Source: a bacterium (lineage in GTDB: Bacteria; Bdellovibrionota_C; UBA2361; RFPC01). Taken from it: a stretch of DNA of 56,835 nucleotides. The stretch is from assembly GCA_030428205.1 (NCBI GenBank), contig JAUIBK010000024.1:1-56835 (forward strand). Direction: 5' to 3'. A program made the translations under genes and the position numbers. Positions 25,934 to 34,220 of this stretch are shown here, one piece after another. The notes under the pieces are model-generated. The model was given only the letters and a program-made list of their open reading frames with translations, searched no databases and was not told where the DNA came from. The stretch's first letter is position 1. Each line of letters starts with the position of its first letter.

Positions 25934-27219
25934 TTTCGAGCGGAGAAGTTGCGTAGGGTTCCTTTTGCTTGCACGGCCTCATTAATTCTACGAAGCGCAG
26001 AGACGTAGGCACATGTTCGCATGTTTGTCTTATGCTCGTCGGCGAGGTCGAGCACTTCGGCAGCGGCTTTCTTGATGATCGTGTTGAGACGCTCGTGTAC
26101 TTTCTCAACTTCCCAGTAGTAGCCAGCGCGGTTTTGCACCCACTCAAAGTAGCTCACGGTAACTCCACCAGCGTTTGCTAGAATATCAGGGATTACCTTC
26201 ACACCTTTTTCAAAGAGAATCTCATCAGCTTCTGGTGTTGTTGGGCCGTTAGCGAGTTCCACGATGCACTTGGCTTTTACGTTTTCAGCGTTTTTCTTGG
26301 TGAGTTGGTTTTCAAGGGCAGCAGGCGCAAGCACATCAACGTCAAGCTCAAGGAGCTCTTCGTTGGTAATTGTTTCAAAGTCGAGGACTTCACATACGGA
26401 TCCTTTGCAGTAGGCAGCTTTGAGTTCGCGACTCTCCTGTTTCACCTGGTTAACACTTTTTGGATCGAGTCCATCACCTTTAAAAATAGCGCCTTTTGAG
26501 TCAGAGACGGCAACAATTTTATGCCCAGCCTCTGCGCAGAGCCTGGCAAAGTGAAAGCCAGCATTACCAAAACCTTGGATAGCAATGGTTAGCGGTTTTG
26601 AGCCAAGGCCAAGACGCTCCTTCATGGTTTCTAGTGCGTAAAAGCCACCGCGTCCAGTTGCGTCATCGCGACCTTGAGAGCCGCCAAGAGCAATTGGTTT
26701 CCCGGTAATAATGGAAGGAGTAAACGCTCGCTGAATGTTTGAGTACTCATCAACCATCCAACCCATGATCATCGAGTTGGTGTAAACGTCTGGGGCGGGA
26801 ATGTCTCGGTTTGGACCAATGAAGTCAGCAATGGCAGACATGTATGATCGGGAGAGCCGCTCAATCTCAAGAAGCGAGAGCTCTTTCGGATTCACGGTCA
26901 CACCGCCTTTACCACCACCGTAAGGGATGCCAACAACGGCGCACTTAAAAGTCATCCAGAAAGCGAGAGACTTAACTTCATCAAGAGTTACGCCAGGATG
27001 AAAGCGAATTCCTCCTTTTGTCGGTCCAAGCAGATCGTTGTAGCGGACACGGTAACCTTGAAAGATTTTAAGAGAGCCATCATCCATACGCACGGGGACG
27101 GAGACGGAGAGAGATGATTTAGGAGTGCTGAGTCGAGCCTCAGACTCGGCATCAATGCTGTAATATTGAAGTGCTTTATTAAGTTGTGCTTTGGCAGCAT
27201 CAAAAATGGACTGACTCAT
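25930..27219 (-). CDS. Glutamate dehydrogenase (Glu/Leu/Phe/Val dehydrogenase family)
   Basis: A 429-residue enzyme with the family pattern complete: K-G-G-I-R-F-H-P near residue 70, the catalytic K in P-Y-G-G-G-K-G-G-V, the D in I-P-A-P-D-V-Y-T-N, and the dinucleotide fold I-Q-G-F-G-N-A-G. It converts 2-oxoglutarate and ammonia to glutamate, or the reverse, and its length matches NAD-type hexameric enzymes. ATG 27219 is chosen because AGGAGG stands 7 bases before it; it overlaps the stop of the glycosyltransferase by ATGA. It would supply glutamate, perhaps along with nearby amino-acid metabolism. Confidence 0.93.
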   Translation of the reverse strand: MSQSIFDAAKAQLNKALQYYSIDAESEARLSTPKSSLSVSVPVRMDDGSLKIFQGYRVRYNDLLGPTKGGIRFHPGVTLDEVKSLAFWMTFKCAVVGIPYGGGKGGVTVNPKELSLLEIERLSRSYMSAIADFIGPNRDIPAPDVYTNSMIMGWMVDEYSNIQRAFTPSIITGKPIALGGSQGRDDATGRGGFYALETMKERLGLGSKPLTIAIQGFGNAGFHFARLCAEAGHKIVAVSDSKGAIFKGDGLDPKSVNQVKQESRELKAAYCKGSVCEVLDFETITNEELLELDVDVLAPAALENQLTKKNAENVKAKCIVELANGPTTPEADEILFEKGVKVIPDILANAGGVTVSYFEWVQNRAGYYWEVEKVHERLNTIIKKAAAEVLDLADEHKTNMRTCAYVSALRRINEAVQAKGTLRNFSARK

Positions 27220-28367
27220 GAACATACCTCCTGGTAGAGCTCTAATAGCTTTTGTGCGTACCTACGGGGATCGAGTAGTGCTCGTACCTCGTGAGCCGCG
27301 CTAGACATTCTTTCTGAATCGAGAGGAAGCTGCAACACCTTCTCGAGACCTTCCGTAATACTCTCTGATGACCAGGGGTTACACTCGATGGCGCACTGTC
27401 CTACGTGGTGTCTGAGGTCCTCAACGAGTATGCCTTCTGAGCAAAGTACTGCCCGTCCTTGTGAGAGTGCCTCATAGGCAGGATACCCAAAACCTTCGCC
27501 GAGTGAGGGGAAGAGTACGGCGTGAGACTTTTGATAGAGCGAAAGAAGTTCCTCGGTTGGGATATCTGTAAGGAGAGAAGCTCGCTTTGTGAGACCGAGG
27601 GATTGAATCGTGCGCGAAAAAAATTCGGTTGTTTTTTGGTTGTTAGAAACAAGGGTGAGCGAAAACGGAAGTGATACGTTTGTGCAAGCTTTGAGGAGGC
27701 GAGAGATGTTTTTGCGCGGATCGGTGCTGGCAAACGCAAGTAGGTGAGGTGGGTCTTCTTGATTCGATTCGGAAAAGGTAATGGAAGAAGAGAGGAAAGG
27801 GGCCAGGAGAGGAGGAAAAAGCACTTTAACTCTCGCCGTGGTTGTGTAGTGCTCTTGGATCAGCTTTTTTGTGTGCTCATGACCAGTGACAATTGCATCA
27901 GCTCTGCCGAGAAGCCAGCGGTAGTAGAGGCGGTAATAGAATAGTCGAGCTTTGAGGTAGAGGGAGTCGGGAGTAAGTGGAGGGAAAGGTTGCAAGAGAT
28001 CGTGGATGGTTACAACTGTTTTGCTCTTTGAAAAGAGAGGAAGTGTGTTTGCTGCGCCATGAAAGAGCGAGTACTGGTTTGTTGAAAAGAAGGTGTCAGC
28101 GAGATATCCCAGCCGACGAGAGTTCGGCAGCGTATTGTCGTGAGCGAGGTGGAGATGCTCATGAGTGTTGGCTCCAAAAGCTGCTTTGAGTGTGTCGTGA
28201 AACTCACGGGGGCCACTTGTCAGTACGGTGAGTTCGAAGTCTTCGGGGATATCTATTTCATGAAGAGCTTCAGCAATACTTCGACCATAGACCCAAATGC
28301 CCGTGCCAAGGTGTTCGTGGCGACCAAGAGAGAAGCAACACCTATGAACATGGTGAGAGTCACTCAT
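27216..28367 (-). CDS. GT4-type (GT-B fold) glycosyltransferase
   Basis: A 383-residue cytoplasmic enzyme. The donor-site pattern of GT4 enzymes is clear: A-S-T-D-P-R-K-N near residue 220, and the E-x7-E motif in P-S-L-G-E-G-F-G-Y-P-A-Y-E-A. The N-terminal half holds a Y-S-L-F-H-G-A motif and V-V-T-I-H-D-L-L typical of acceptor domains. Donor and acceptor are unknown. Its start overlaps the upstream membrane-protein gene by 4 bases and its end overlaps gdh, so the four genes form one transcript. Confidence 0.87.
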   Translation of the reverse strand: MSDSHHVHRCCFSLGRHEHLGTGIWVYGRSIAEALHEIDIPEDFELTVLTSGPREFHDTLKAAFGANTHEHLHLAHDNTLPNSRRLGYLADTFFSTNQYSLFHGAANTLPLFSKSKTVVTIHDLLQPFPPLTPDSLYLKARLFYYRLYYRWLLGRADAIVTGHEHTKKLIQEHYTTTARVKVLFPPLLAPFLSSSITFSESNQEDPPHLLAFASTDPRKNISRLLKACTNVSLPFSLTLVSNNQKTTEFFSRTIQSLGLTKRASLLTDIPTEELLSLYQKSHAVLFPSLGEGFGYPAYEALSQGRAVLCSEGILVEDLRHHVGQCAIECNPWSSESITEGLEKVLQLPLDSERMSSAAHEVRALLDPRRYAQKLLELYQEVCS

Positions 28368-29611
28368 GCAGGCTCCTGCGAATCACTGTCTACAGGAACA
28401 AGGATATTCATCAAACGATAATTTCTATACCACAGATACATATCTCCAATCTTGGCAAGCTCTTCTTTGGGAAGCGAAGTTTCAAATGTCGCCTCAAGGT
28501 ACATTGGCGAGCCTCCGGTTGCTTCGAGCTCGTGGAGTCTGGTGGAGAAAGGCAGCTCTTGCCCATCGACGCGAATAACAGGGATTTTCTCAGAGATGCT
28601 TGTTCCTTTTTCTCCTGCAAGTCTGAGAGAGGCTGGATGAAAGTGTGAGAGCTCTTCGTGGTTACCGCCTATCACAAGTAGAGCTGTGAGGGTGGACTCC
28701 TCTACGGTAACTTCTTCTAAGGTGAGAGCGACCGAAGGTGGCATCTGTGATGCGCGCAGATCGTTTGAAAGCCAGATGAAGCTCCCGAACAATACAAACA
28801 GGATTCCCGCTTGTGGCCGTAGTGATTTAGCAAGCCACGGCGGGCTGTTGAGGCGAACCGTCTCAAAACGCTCGCGGTGATATGGAGTGAGTCCGAGAGA
28901 AGACCACTTGCTCTCTGGAAGGAGGCTGAGACAGAAACTCATTCCGAGGTAAATAGTTAGGAGAGGAAAAAGGCTCGAGAGGTATTCAATAACCATGTTG
29001 AGCGGCATGCTTCGAGCATCAGGCGAGAGGCTGCGGCTTGCAGCGATTACTACAAGCATTAAGCCCAGTGGGCCGATAACTGCTTTAAGTCCAAGCAGAG
29101 AGTCGTGCTTGGTAAAAGTAGCGGCTTCTTCAAGGATGTGTTTTGACGAAGTGTGCCCCAGAAGAATAGGAAAGAAGTAGAAATAAAATCTCAGTCCGAG
29201 AGCAATTGCTGGAATAAGGAGAAACAGAGCCACGGTTCCTAATGCCCCAGGAGCAACCATGAGCAGAGAAAGTGGCAGGGCAAAGAGCCCCCAAAAGAGG
29301 AAACCAGCAAGGAGTAGGCGGGGGAATCGGGGAGATGCGTTCAGGGTATCATGTCCAAAACTCTCCAGGAGGTGTGAACCTACAGAAAAAAGCACAAACA
29401 GCGTTATGCATCTACCAAGAACCTCAAGCCCAACTACCCAGTCCGTCGAGTAGTGAAGAGAGACAGCAAGGATGCCAGGCAGAGCAAGAAGCACGGTGTA
29501 GGGCAGAAGTCGTTTTCTATCCTGCCAGAGGAGCCCTGCGGCAAGTGCATAAGCTCCATCACGGTTTTTACGAAATGTGTTGTGTTGAGACTCGTCTGGT
29601 GGTGTTTCCAT
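28364..29611 (-). CDS. Polytopic membrane protein, unrecognised
   Basis: A 415-residue protein. Six to seven hydrophobic segments lie between about residues 38 and 275, followed by a C-terminal soluble part of about 130 residues with no signal that I recognise (M-P-P-S-V-A-L-T-L-E-E-V through a D-G-Q-E-L-P-F-S-T-R motif). It is first in the operon with the glycosyltransferase, gdh and rlmB. It may serve an envelope role. No family is suggested with confidence. Confidence 0.6.
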   Translation of the reverse strand: METPPDESQHNTFRKNRDGAYALAAGLLWQDRKRLLPYTVLLALPGILAVSLHYSTDWVVGLEVLGRCITLFVLFSVGSHLLESFGHDTLNASPRFPRLLLAGFLFWGLFALPLSLLMVAPGALGTVALFLLIPAIALGLRFYFYFFPILLGHTSSKHILEEAATFTKHDSLLGLKAVIGPLGLMLVVIAASRSLSPDARSMPLNMVIEYLSSLFPLLTIYLGMSFCLSLLPESKWSSLGLTPYHRERFETVRLNSPPWLAKSLRPQAGILFVLFGSFIWLSNDLRASQMPPSVALTLEEVTVEESTLTALLVIGGNHEELSHFHPASLRLAGEKGTSISEKIPVIRVDGQELPFSTRLHELEATGGSPMYLEATFETSLPKEELAKIGDMYLWYRNYRLMNILVPVDSDSQEPA

Positions 29612-29681
29612 TGTATCAGCGTAAAGCTATGGCTGTGGGTGTCAATTGAGTATTGTGGCACTCTATCCGTTCAAGAGTAGT

Positions 29682-29709
29682 TTTACCATAGATACCGTCA
29701 TTGTATACT
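29682..29709 (+). promoter_or_regulatory. Probable sigma70 promoter of the SpoIIE phosphatase gene
   Basis: TTTACC (29682-29687) and TATACT (29704-29709) with a 16-base spacer lie about 49 bases ahead of the GTG start, followed by the ribosome site GGAGGG at 29742-29747. The -10 is one base from consensus and the -35 is weaker. This intergenic stretch separates diverging genes. Confidence 0.55.
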
Positions 29710-29757
29710 GGCCTTGAGAAGGCCCCAAGCATATTGAATTCGGAGGGTGTATACGTC

Positions 29758-30915
29758 GTGCCTGATACTATTCTGATCATTGGAAGTGGTGACGAGAAAC
29801 TTAAAAAATTTCTAACAAAAATGGGTCACGATCTTATCGTGAGCGATGATGGGATGGATCTCGCAGAACGTTTAGCGGGACAAATTATTGATCTCGCCAT
29901 TCTTGAAGGAAGTGCTGAGGATACCTCTGTTGAGCTCTGTTCGTTTCTCCGCACTGATGAGGTAACCAAAGAGGTTCCCATCCTTTTTGTTTCGCATAGT
30001 GGTCTGCAAGAAAGTGAGATTAAAGAGCGAGGGATTGATCTCGTTGAATATATCGAATCGCCTTACTCGGTTGGCTCCATGGTGAGCCGTGTGGCAACGA
30101 TGCTGCGACTCAGAAAATTTGCAGGTAAAGATGAGGAGAAGGCCTCACTTGGAGAGGTGAATGCTGCGCTTCGAGACCTCAACGAGCGTTTCAAGAAAGA
30201 GCTCGACGAAGCGCGTCACATCCAACAGAGCCTCCTTCCAAAGTCTCTTCCGAAAGATGATCGCTTTGATATGGCGGCTTCCTATGAGCCGCTTGAGGAA
30301 GTTGGGGGAGATTGGTTCTACATTGAAAAGAAAGAAAGTGGGAAGATTGCTGTTCAAATTGCGGATGTGACAGGTCACGGGCTTTCGGCTGCTTTTATTG
30401 GAAGTATGACAAAGCTTGCCATGGTTGCTGCCAACAAAGAACTTCCACACGAGCTTCTCGAAGAGATGAATCGACTCATGGCACCACAAATACCAGATGG
30501 AAAATTTGTGACTATGTTTAGCTATCTCTATGATCCTGAAACTGGCCATATGCACTATGCTCGAGGCGGACATCCGCCAGGGCTCCTTTTGAAACGTGCT
30601 GAAGGAGAGGTCGTTGAGCTTAAAGGAGACGGGTTTGCGGTAGGTTTCTTTGATGAGGGGATGTATACCGCACATGAAACTGAGATGGCTCCAGGTGACA
30701 TTCTCGTTGTTATGACAGATGCGCTCCCGGAGGGACAAAATATGTCTGGGGAGTATTACGGGTTTGAGCATATGAGCAAACTTATGCGCGAAAGCTCGCC
30801 TGATATCTCATGTGGAAAACTGCTTAAGGAAATAATTGTCGATTTTGAAAAGTTCCGAGATGGGCGCGTGCTCAAAGATGATACGACGCTTATTGCACTT
30901 AAACGTTTGAAGTAA
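29758..30915 (+). CDS. SpoIIE-type Ser phosphatase with degenerate receiver domain (RsbU-like)
   Basis: A 386-residue protein from GTG 29758, preceded by GGAGGG. Residues 1-120 have a receiver fold, but the phosphoacceptor position holds Glu (L-A-I-L-E-G, E50) and the conserved Lys strand reads E-S-P-Y, so it is a pseudo-receiver. Residues 150-386 are a PP2C/SpoIIE phosphatase with R-H-I-Q-Q-S-L-L-P, G-G-D-W, D-V-T-G-H-G and M-T-D-A-L-P-E. Such enzymes dephosphorylate anti-sigma-antagonist proteins. No anti-sigma kinase or STAS partner is adjacent. It is followed 7 bases later by a DUF2231 gene. Confidence 0.88.
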   Translation: MPDTILIIGSGDEKLKKFLTKMGHDLIVSDDGMDLAERLAGQIIDLAILEGSAEDTSVELCSFLRTDEVTKEVPILFVSHSGLQESEIKERGIDLVEYIESPYSVGSMVSRVATMLRLRKFAGKDEEKASLGEVNAALRDLNERFKKELDEARHIQQSLLPKSLPKDDRFDMAASYEPLEEVGGDWFYIEKKESGKIAVQIADVTGHGLSAAFIGSMTKLAMVAANKELPHELLEEMNRLMAPQIPDGKFVTMFSYLYDPETGHMHYARGGHPPGLLLKRAEGEVVELKGDGFAVGFFDEGMYTAHETEMAPGDILVVMTDALPEGQNMSGEYYGFEHMSKLMRESSPDISCGKLLKEIIVDFEKFRDGRVLKDDTTLIALKRLK

Positions 30916-30922
30916 GCAGTGT

Positions 30923-31369
30923 ATGGATATTGATCTGCATCCAATGCTCTCAGCACTGCCGATGGGGCTTGTGGTCGCATGCGTGATGTTAGAGCTTGTG
31001 GTCCTCCTTCGGCGAGATTTCTCCGCGAAGCTCTCTTTTGTATTACAGGTCAACCTTGTGTTTCTTCTCCTCTTTGGAGTAGCTGCGTTTCTCTCTGGCT
31101 ACGGTGCAAGTGGTCATACTGATAAAGCCTTTCTTGCGGCCGAAGAGGCCGTGGCGTGGCACCATTCTATGGGACGAATCTTCCTCTTTACCCTCATCCC
31201 CTGCGTCGCTTGTCGCTTTGCCGCTGACTATGGAACGCAACACAAGACGTTCTTTCGAAGTATATACTATCTCCTCTTCCTCGCTGTTGTTTGTTTGGTG
31301 ACGTATGTGGGGTTTTTAGGAGGTGATCTCGTTTTTAATCGAGGAGTCGGGGTAATGATAGGTGCCTAA
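30923..31369 (+). CDS. DUF2231-type four-helix membrane protein
   Basis: A 148-residue protein with four hydrophobic helices. D-I-D-L-H-P-M-L at the N-terminus (H6), W-H-H-S-M near residue 80 and G-G-D-L-V-F-N-R-G-V-G-V at the end are features of DUF2231 proteins, which are thought to bind heme through paired His residues. It follows the SpoIIE phosphatase at 7 bases and is likely co-transcribed, though no link of function is obvious. Confidence 0.7.
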   Translation: MDIDLHPMLSALPMGLVVACVMLELVVLLRRDFSAKLSFVLQVNLVFLLLFGVAAFLSGYGASGHTDKAFLAAEEAVAWHHSMGRIFLFTLIPCVACRFAADYGTQHKTFFRSIYYLLFLAVVCLVTYVGFLGGDLVFNRGVGVMIGA

Positions 31370-31386
31370 TTTTTTAGGTTGAACAG

Positions 31387-31474
31387 CCATTTTCTTGAAC
31401 TTTTTTCTCCGTGGCATAGTCTGATGGCGTTCGACGAAGAACATCGCCACGGAGAAAAAAGTTCAAGAAAATGG
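31387..31474. repeat. Long hairpin repeat, copy 3 (88 bp)
   Basis: Perfect 29-base arms (31387-31415 and 31446-31474) around a 30-base loop unlike the loops of copies 1 and 2. The arms combine the CTTCTC-type core of copy 2 with the T-run of copy 1. The bases TAACGGAAAG follow, as after copy 1. It separates the converging DUF2231 and adenosyltransferase genes. Confidence 0.9.
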
Positions 31475-31506
31475 TAACGGAAAGGAGGTATTTCTTGGGC
31501 TTACTC

Positions 31507-32076
31507 CTATTTCGTCGGAACCCACAAAAACTCTTCTCCGCCTTCCTCTTTTGCCGCAAACCGGGCCATCGCAAAGAAAAGATCGCTTAGCCGATTGAGA
31601 TACGTAAGGAGAAGGGAGTCAACCTCTTCCGATTTTGAGAGAGAGAGCACTCTCCTTTCAACTCGTCGACACACAGCACGACAGATATGCAATTGGCTAT
31701 TGAGTTGTGTGCCGCCAGGAAGAACAAACGAAGTCAGTTCCTCGAGGTGTTCTAGCTGTTGGTCGATTGATTCTTCAAGAAAAGTTACGTTTGATTCAGG
31801 AAAAGCAGGGAGCGAGTCGTGAGAGGCTCCTGCAGGTGTAGCAAGTAGCGCACCTAGGTCAAAGAGATCGTTTTGAATCCGAGAAAGAAGAGAACTTGTT
31901 TCGTTGAGTTTAGCCTCGACTGCTGCAGTACGAGCAGCTCCAACAAAAGAGTTAAGCTCGTCTAACTCACCGTAAGCTTCTACACGGCTAGCATCTTTTG
32001 CAATGCGCGTTCCTCCTACAAGTCCGGTGGAGCCATCATCTCCTGTTTTTGTATAGATCTTGTTTAGCTTGACCAT
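31507..32076 (-). CDS. PduO-type cob(I)alamin adenosyltransferase
   Basis: A 189-residue protein with the PduO/EutT-type ATP site at the N-terminus (Y-T-K-T-G-D-D-G-S-T-G-L) and the later R-V-E-A-Y-G-E-L-D-E-L-N motif. The C-terminal R-R-V-E-R-R and N-R-L-S-D-L-F-F blocks complete the trimeric helix bundle. It transfers adenosyl from ATP to reduced cobalamin. It is the 3'-terminal gene of a minus-strand run that also holds two regulators, which is unusual company. No cobalamin-dependent enzyme or riboswitch was seen in the window. Confidence 0.93.
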   Translation of the reverse strand: MVKLNKIYTKTGDDGSTGLVGGTRIAKDASRVEAYGELDELNSFVGAARTAAVEAKLNETSSLLSRIQNDLFDLGALLATPAGASHDSLPAFPESNVTFLEESIDQQLEHLEELTSFVLPGGTQLNSQLHICRAVCRRVERRVLSLSKSEEVDSLLLTYLNRLSDLFFAMARFAAKEEGGEEFLWVPTK

Positions 32077-32088
32077 GGCAATCTCGAC

Positions 32089-32337
32089 CTATTGTAAGAG
32101 GTTTTCAATGTCAGAAAAGTCAGAAGAAGGTTGATGATTCTTTTGAGCAGGTTTTCTTTTTGGAATAGTTCTTCTTGTAGGTGCAGTGTGTTGAGGCTGT
32201 ACCTGTGGTGTGTCGCTTTGACTTGAACCTAGTAGGTGGATTCCTAGATATGGTGTAAGAAGCAAGGCTCCAGCAAGCACAAGCGCGGCGATAAGGGCTT
32301 TTGAGAGTTGATCGTATGAGAACTGCGCGAGTGTCAT
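32089..32337 (-). CDS. Small single-pass membrane protein, unrecognised
   Basis: An 82-residue protein with one hydrophobic helix (about residues 14-32, A-L-I-A-A-L-V-L-A-G-A-L-L-L) and a Lys/Pro/Gln-rich tail. No family is recognised. Its ATG overlaps the stop of the previous gene (32334-32337), and it ends 12 bases before the adenosyltransferase start, so it is part of the regulator operon. Confidence 0.6.
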   Translation of the reverse strand: MTLAQFSYDQLSKALIAALVLAGALLLTPYLGIHLLGSSQSDTPQVQPQHTAPTRRTIPKRKPAQKNHQPSSDFSDIENLLQ

Positions 32338-32657
32338 GATGAGATGTCTTCAGAAGGGGCAGGTTCTTGTTGTATAGAGAGCCTTTGAAGTGCTTCTTCA
32401 ATAAGCTCTTCAATCTGTTCTCCAATGGTGTGTGAGAACCGGGCAACGAGCACTTCTTTCTCAGATTCAAGAAGCGTTGTCGAGCGTTCGAGCAGAGCCT
32501 GAATCATCGATTTCGTTGATACCGAATCTGCATCAACAAGGAGCCCTTGCTCAGGATCAACTTTACAAGCTGTTTCTTTTTGCTTGAGCAAATGGAGAAG
32601 GGCTTGATCAGATAGTCCGGTTGTCAGCTGAAGCTCGTGCAGGGTAACAAAAGTCAT
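32334..32657 (-). CDS. Small protein with possible N-terminal helix-turn-helix, unrecognised
   Basis: A 107-residue protein read from ATG 32657; a longer frame to 32804 overlaps the activator gene and was rejected. The start T-L-H-E-L-Q-L-T-T-G-L-S-D-Q-A-L-L-H-L-L resembles the DNA-binding end of MerR/excisionase-like proteins, followed by a long helix (about 60-95). The ribosome site is weak. It lies between the sigma54-activator-like gene and a small membrane protein on the same strand. Confidence 0.55.
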   Translation of the reverse strand: MTFVTLHELQLTTGLSDQALLHLLKQKETACKVDPEQGLLVDADSVSTKSMIQALLERSTTLLESEKEVLVARFSHTIGEQIEELIEEALQRLSIQQEPAPSEDISS

Positions 32658-32700
32658 AGGGCAACGTTTACTCTTGAGGAGTTGTCTACGGGGTGTTCGA

Positions 32701-34215
32701 TTATTTGAGTATAGTTTGAGAGGTGAGTTTGAGCAAGCTTGGGCTATCGTGAATGAGTTCCGCTGCTTGCTCAATGTCTCCGCCACTTGCATCAAGCGCG
32801 GCAAGACGTGTTGCTTGGGTAAAGCGGTCTACTCCGTCTGAGAGAGATTCGATTGAATCGGTGAGAGCCTCTTTTGAGATAGTAAAGGCGGCTCGAGCAA
32901 CAACTTCAGCTGGAGAGGTCGGCTCACCTACCATGTGAGAACGAAAGACTTCAGCAACAATACGTTGATCGATGATGTTCGTTTCCTCCATGTCAGCATG
33001 CTCACACAGCTTAGCCACAAAATTTTCAAGTTGACGTAAATTTCCTGGCCACGTGTGAGAGAAGACCATTCGATAAGCAGTGCTATCAAAGCCTTGCACG
33101 GGGTGGTGAATCTCACGTTGACGGTGGATTTTTGCGAGTCCAAAGGCGAGGGCTGAGCTGATATCGAGCCGGCGTTCTTTGAGTGGAGCGAGCTCAAGCA
33201 TGACCCGTTCAAGGCGGTAGGCAAAGTCGTCTCGAAGTACGTTCTCTTCCATCATGTCGTAAAGCGATCTGTTTGATGCAAAAACAAAACGCACATCTGC
33301 CTGAGTTGTTTCTGCACTACCTACACGTCGGTAGGACTTGTTTTCGATAAAGGTGATGAGCTTTCCTTGGAGATCCTTGCTGATACTTTGTAGCTCATCA
33401 ATAAACAAGGTGCCTTTCTCGGCAGATTTGACGAGTCCCCATTTATCAACTGCCCCTGTGTAAGCTCCTGCGACGGCGCCAAACAGTTCAGCTTGAACGA
33501 GCTCAGAGGAGGAGAAGTCTCTCGGAGTAATGCTAATAAAATCACCTTTCCTTCCTGAAAGAAGGTGTAGGGCATAGGCAAGGTTGGTTTTTCCTGTCCC
33601 TGTTTCTCCAATGATGAGTGGGTTTTCATTCACATAGCCTGCGTACTTTGGGAGCCATTTCATCCACAGCTCGCAACTTACAGGGTCTGAGAGTGACTGT
33701 ACCCATCCGTGGGATCCCAGGGGTGGGAGCGGGGTCTCGCCATCGGTGCGTCTGTTCCACTCGCGGCTCAGAAGCCACGTGAGATTCTCTATTTGCTCAG
33801 AGAGTCTTGGTACAGATGGGATGTTGGATGGTGGTGTAATAAGAAAAGAATCAACAAAGAGAGATGGTTCAAGCGAGTCTTCCTCGAGAAAGAGAATGTC
33901 ACCACCATAGAGTAACTTCGTTGAGGATGTTACGGCGACAACGATAGAGAGTTCGTTGCCAAAGCGCTCTCGAGTTTGTTGAAGAAAGGACCGCATCCAG
34001 GCGTGGGTGCGTTCCGTGTGACGAAATCCAATCTCAATAATGAGGACATTTGGTTTGTGTGTCAGTAGGATGCTCCATGCATCATCGTAGCTTCCGTGAC
34101 ATGTCGGAATATTTGGATTGAGGTTGCGGTAGACGGCAGAGGTTTGGCGGCAGAAATCTGCAGAGCCAACAATTGCTATATAGAGATTTTCGAGTCTTTT
34201 TCCTTTATCAACCAT
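32701..34215 (-). CDS. Sigma54-activator-like AAA protein with pseudo-receiver
   Basis: A 504-residue protein. Residues 1-130 look like a receiver but carry Glu at the phosphoacceptor position (L-I-I-E-I-G, E61). The AAA domain has Walker A G-E-T-G-T-G-K-T (203-210), G-A-Y-T-G-A (250-255), Walker B G-T-L-F-I-D-E-L and the W-P-G-N-L-R-Q-L-E box near 395. The sigma54-contact loop is GAFTGA with Phe replaced by Tyr. No Fis-type helix-turn-helix is clear at the C-terminus. It may act on sigma54 without binding an upstream site, or serve another AAA role. It lies 5 bases downstream of the related gene at 34221. Confidence 0.82.
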   Translation of the reverse strand: MVDKGKRLENLYIAIVGSADFCRQTSAVYRNLNPNIPTCHGSYDDAWSILLTHKPNVLIIEIGFRHTERTHAWMRSFLQQTRERFGNELSIVVAVTSSTKLLYGGDILFLEEDSLEPSLFVDSFLITPPSNIPSVPRLSEQIENLTWLLSREWNRRTDGETPLPPLGSHGWVQSLSDPVSCELWMKWLPKYAGYVNENPLIIGETGTGKTNLAYALHLLSGRKGDFISITPRDFSSSELVQAELFGAVAGAYTGAVDKWGLVKSAEKGTLFIDELQSISKDLQGKLITFIENKSYRRVGSAETTQADVRFVFASNRSLYDMMEENVLRDDFAYRLERVMLELAPLKERRLDISSALAFGLAKIHRQREIHHPVQGFDSTAYRMVFSHTWPGNLRQLENFVAKLCEHADMEETNIIDQRIVAEVFRSHMVGEPTSPAEVVARAAFTISKEALTDSIESLSDGVDRFTQATRLAALDASGGDIEQAAELIHDSPSLLKLTSQTILK

Positions 34216-34220
34216 TGTCG

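Noticed and set aside
29657..29670. TGGCAC at 29657 as a sigma54 promoter
   Set aside because: The expected TTGC at the correct spacing is absent. No good sigma54 site was noticed anywhere in the window despite the two activator-like proteins.
30145..30771. Open minus-strand frame of 208 codons inside the SpoIIE phosphatase gene
   Set aside because: Antisense shadow of a gene with complete phosphatase motifs; its own translation is compositionally odd.
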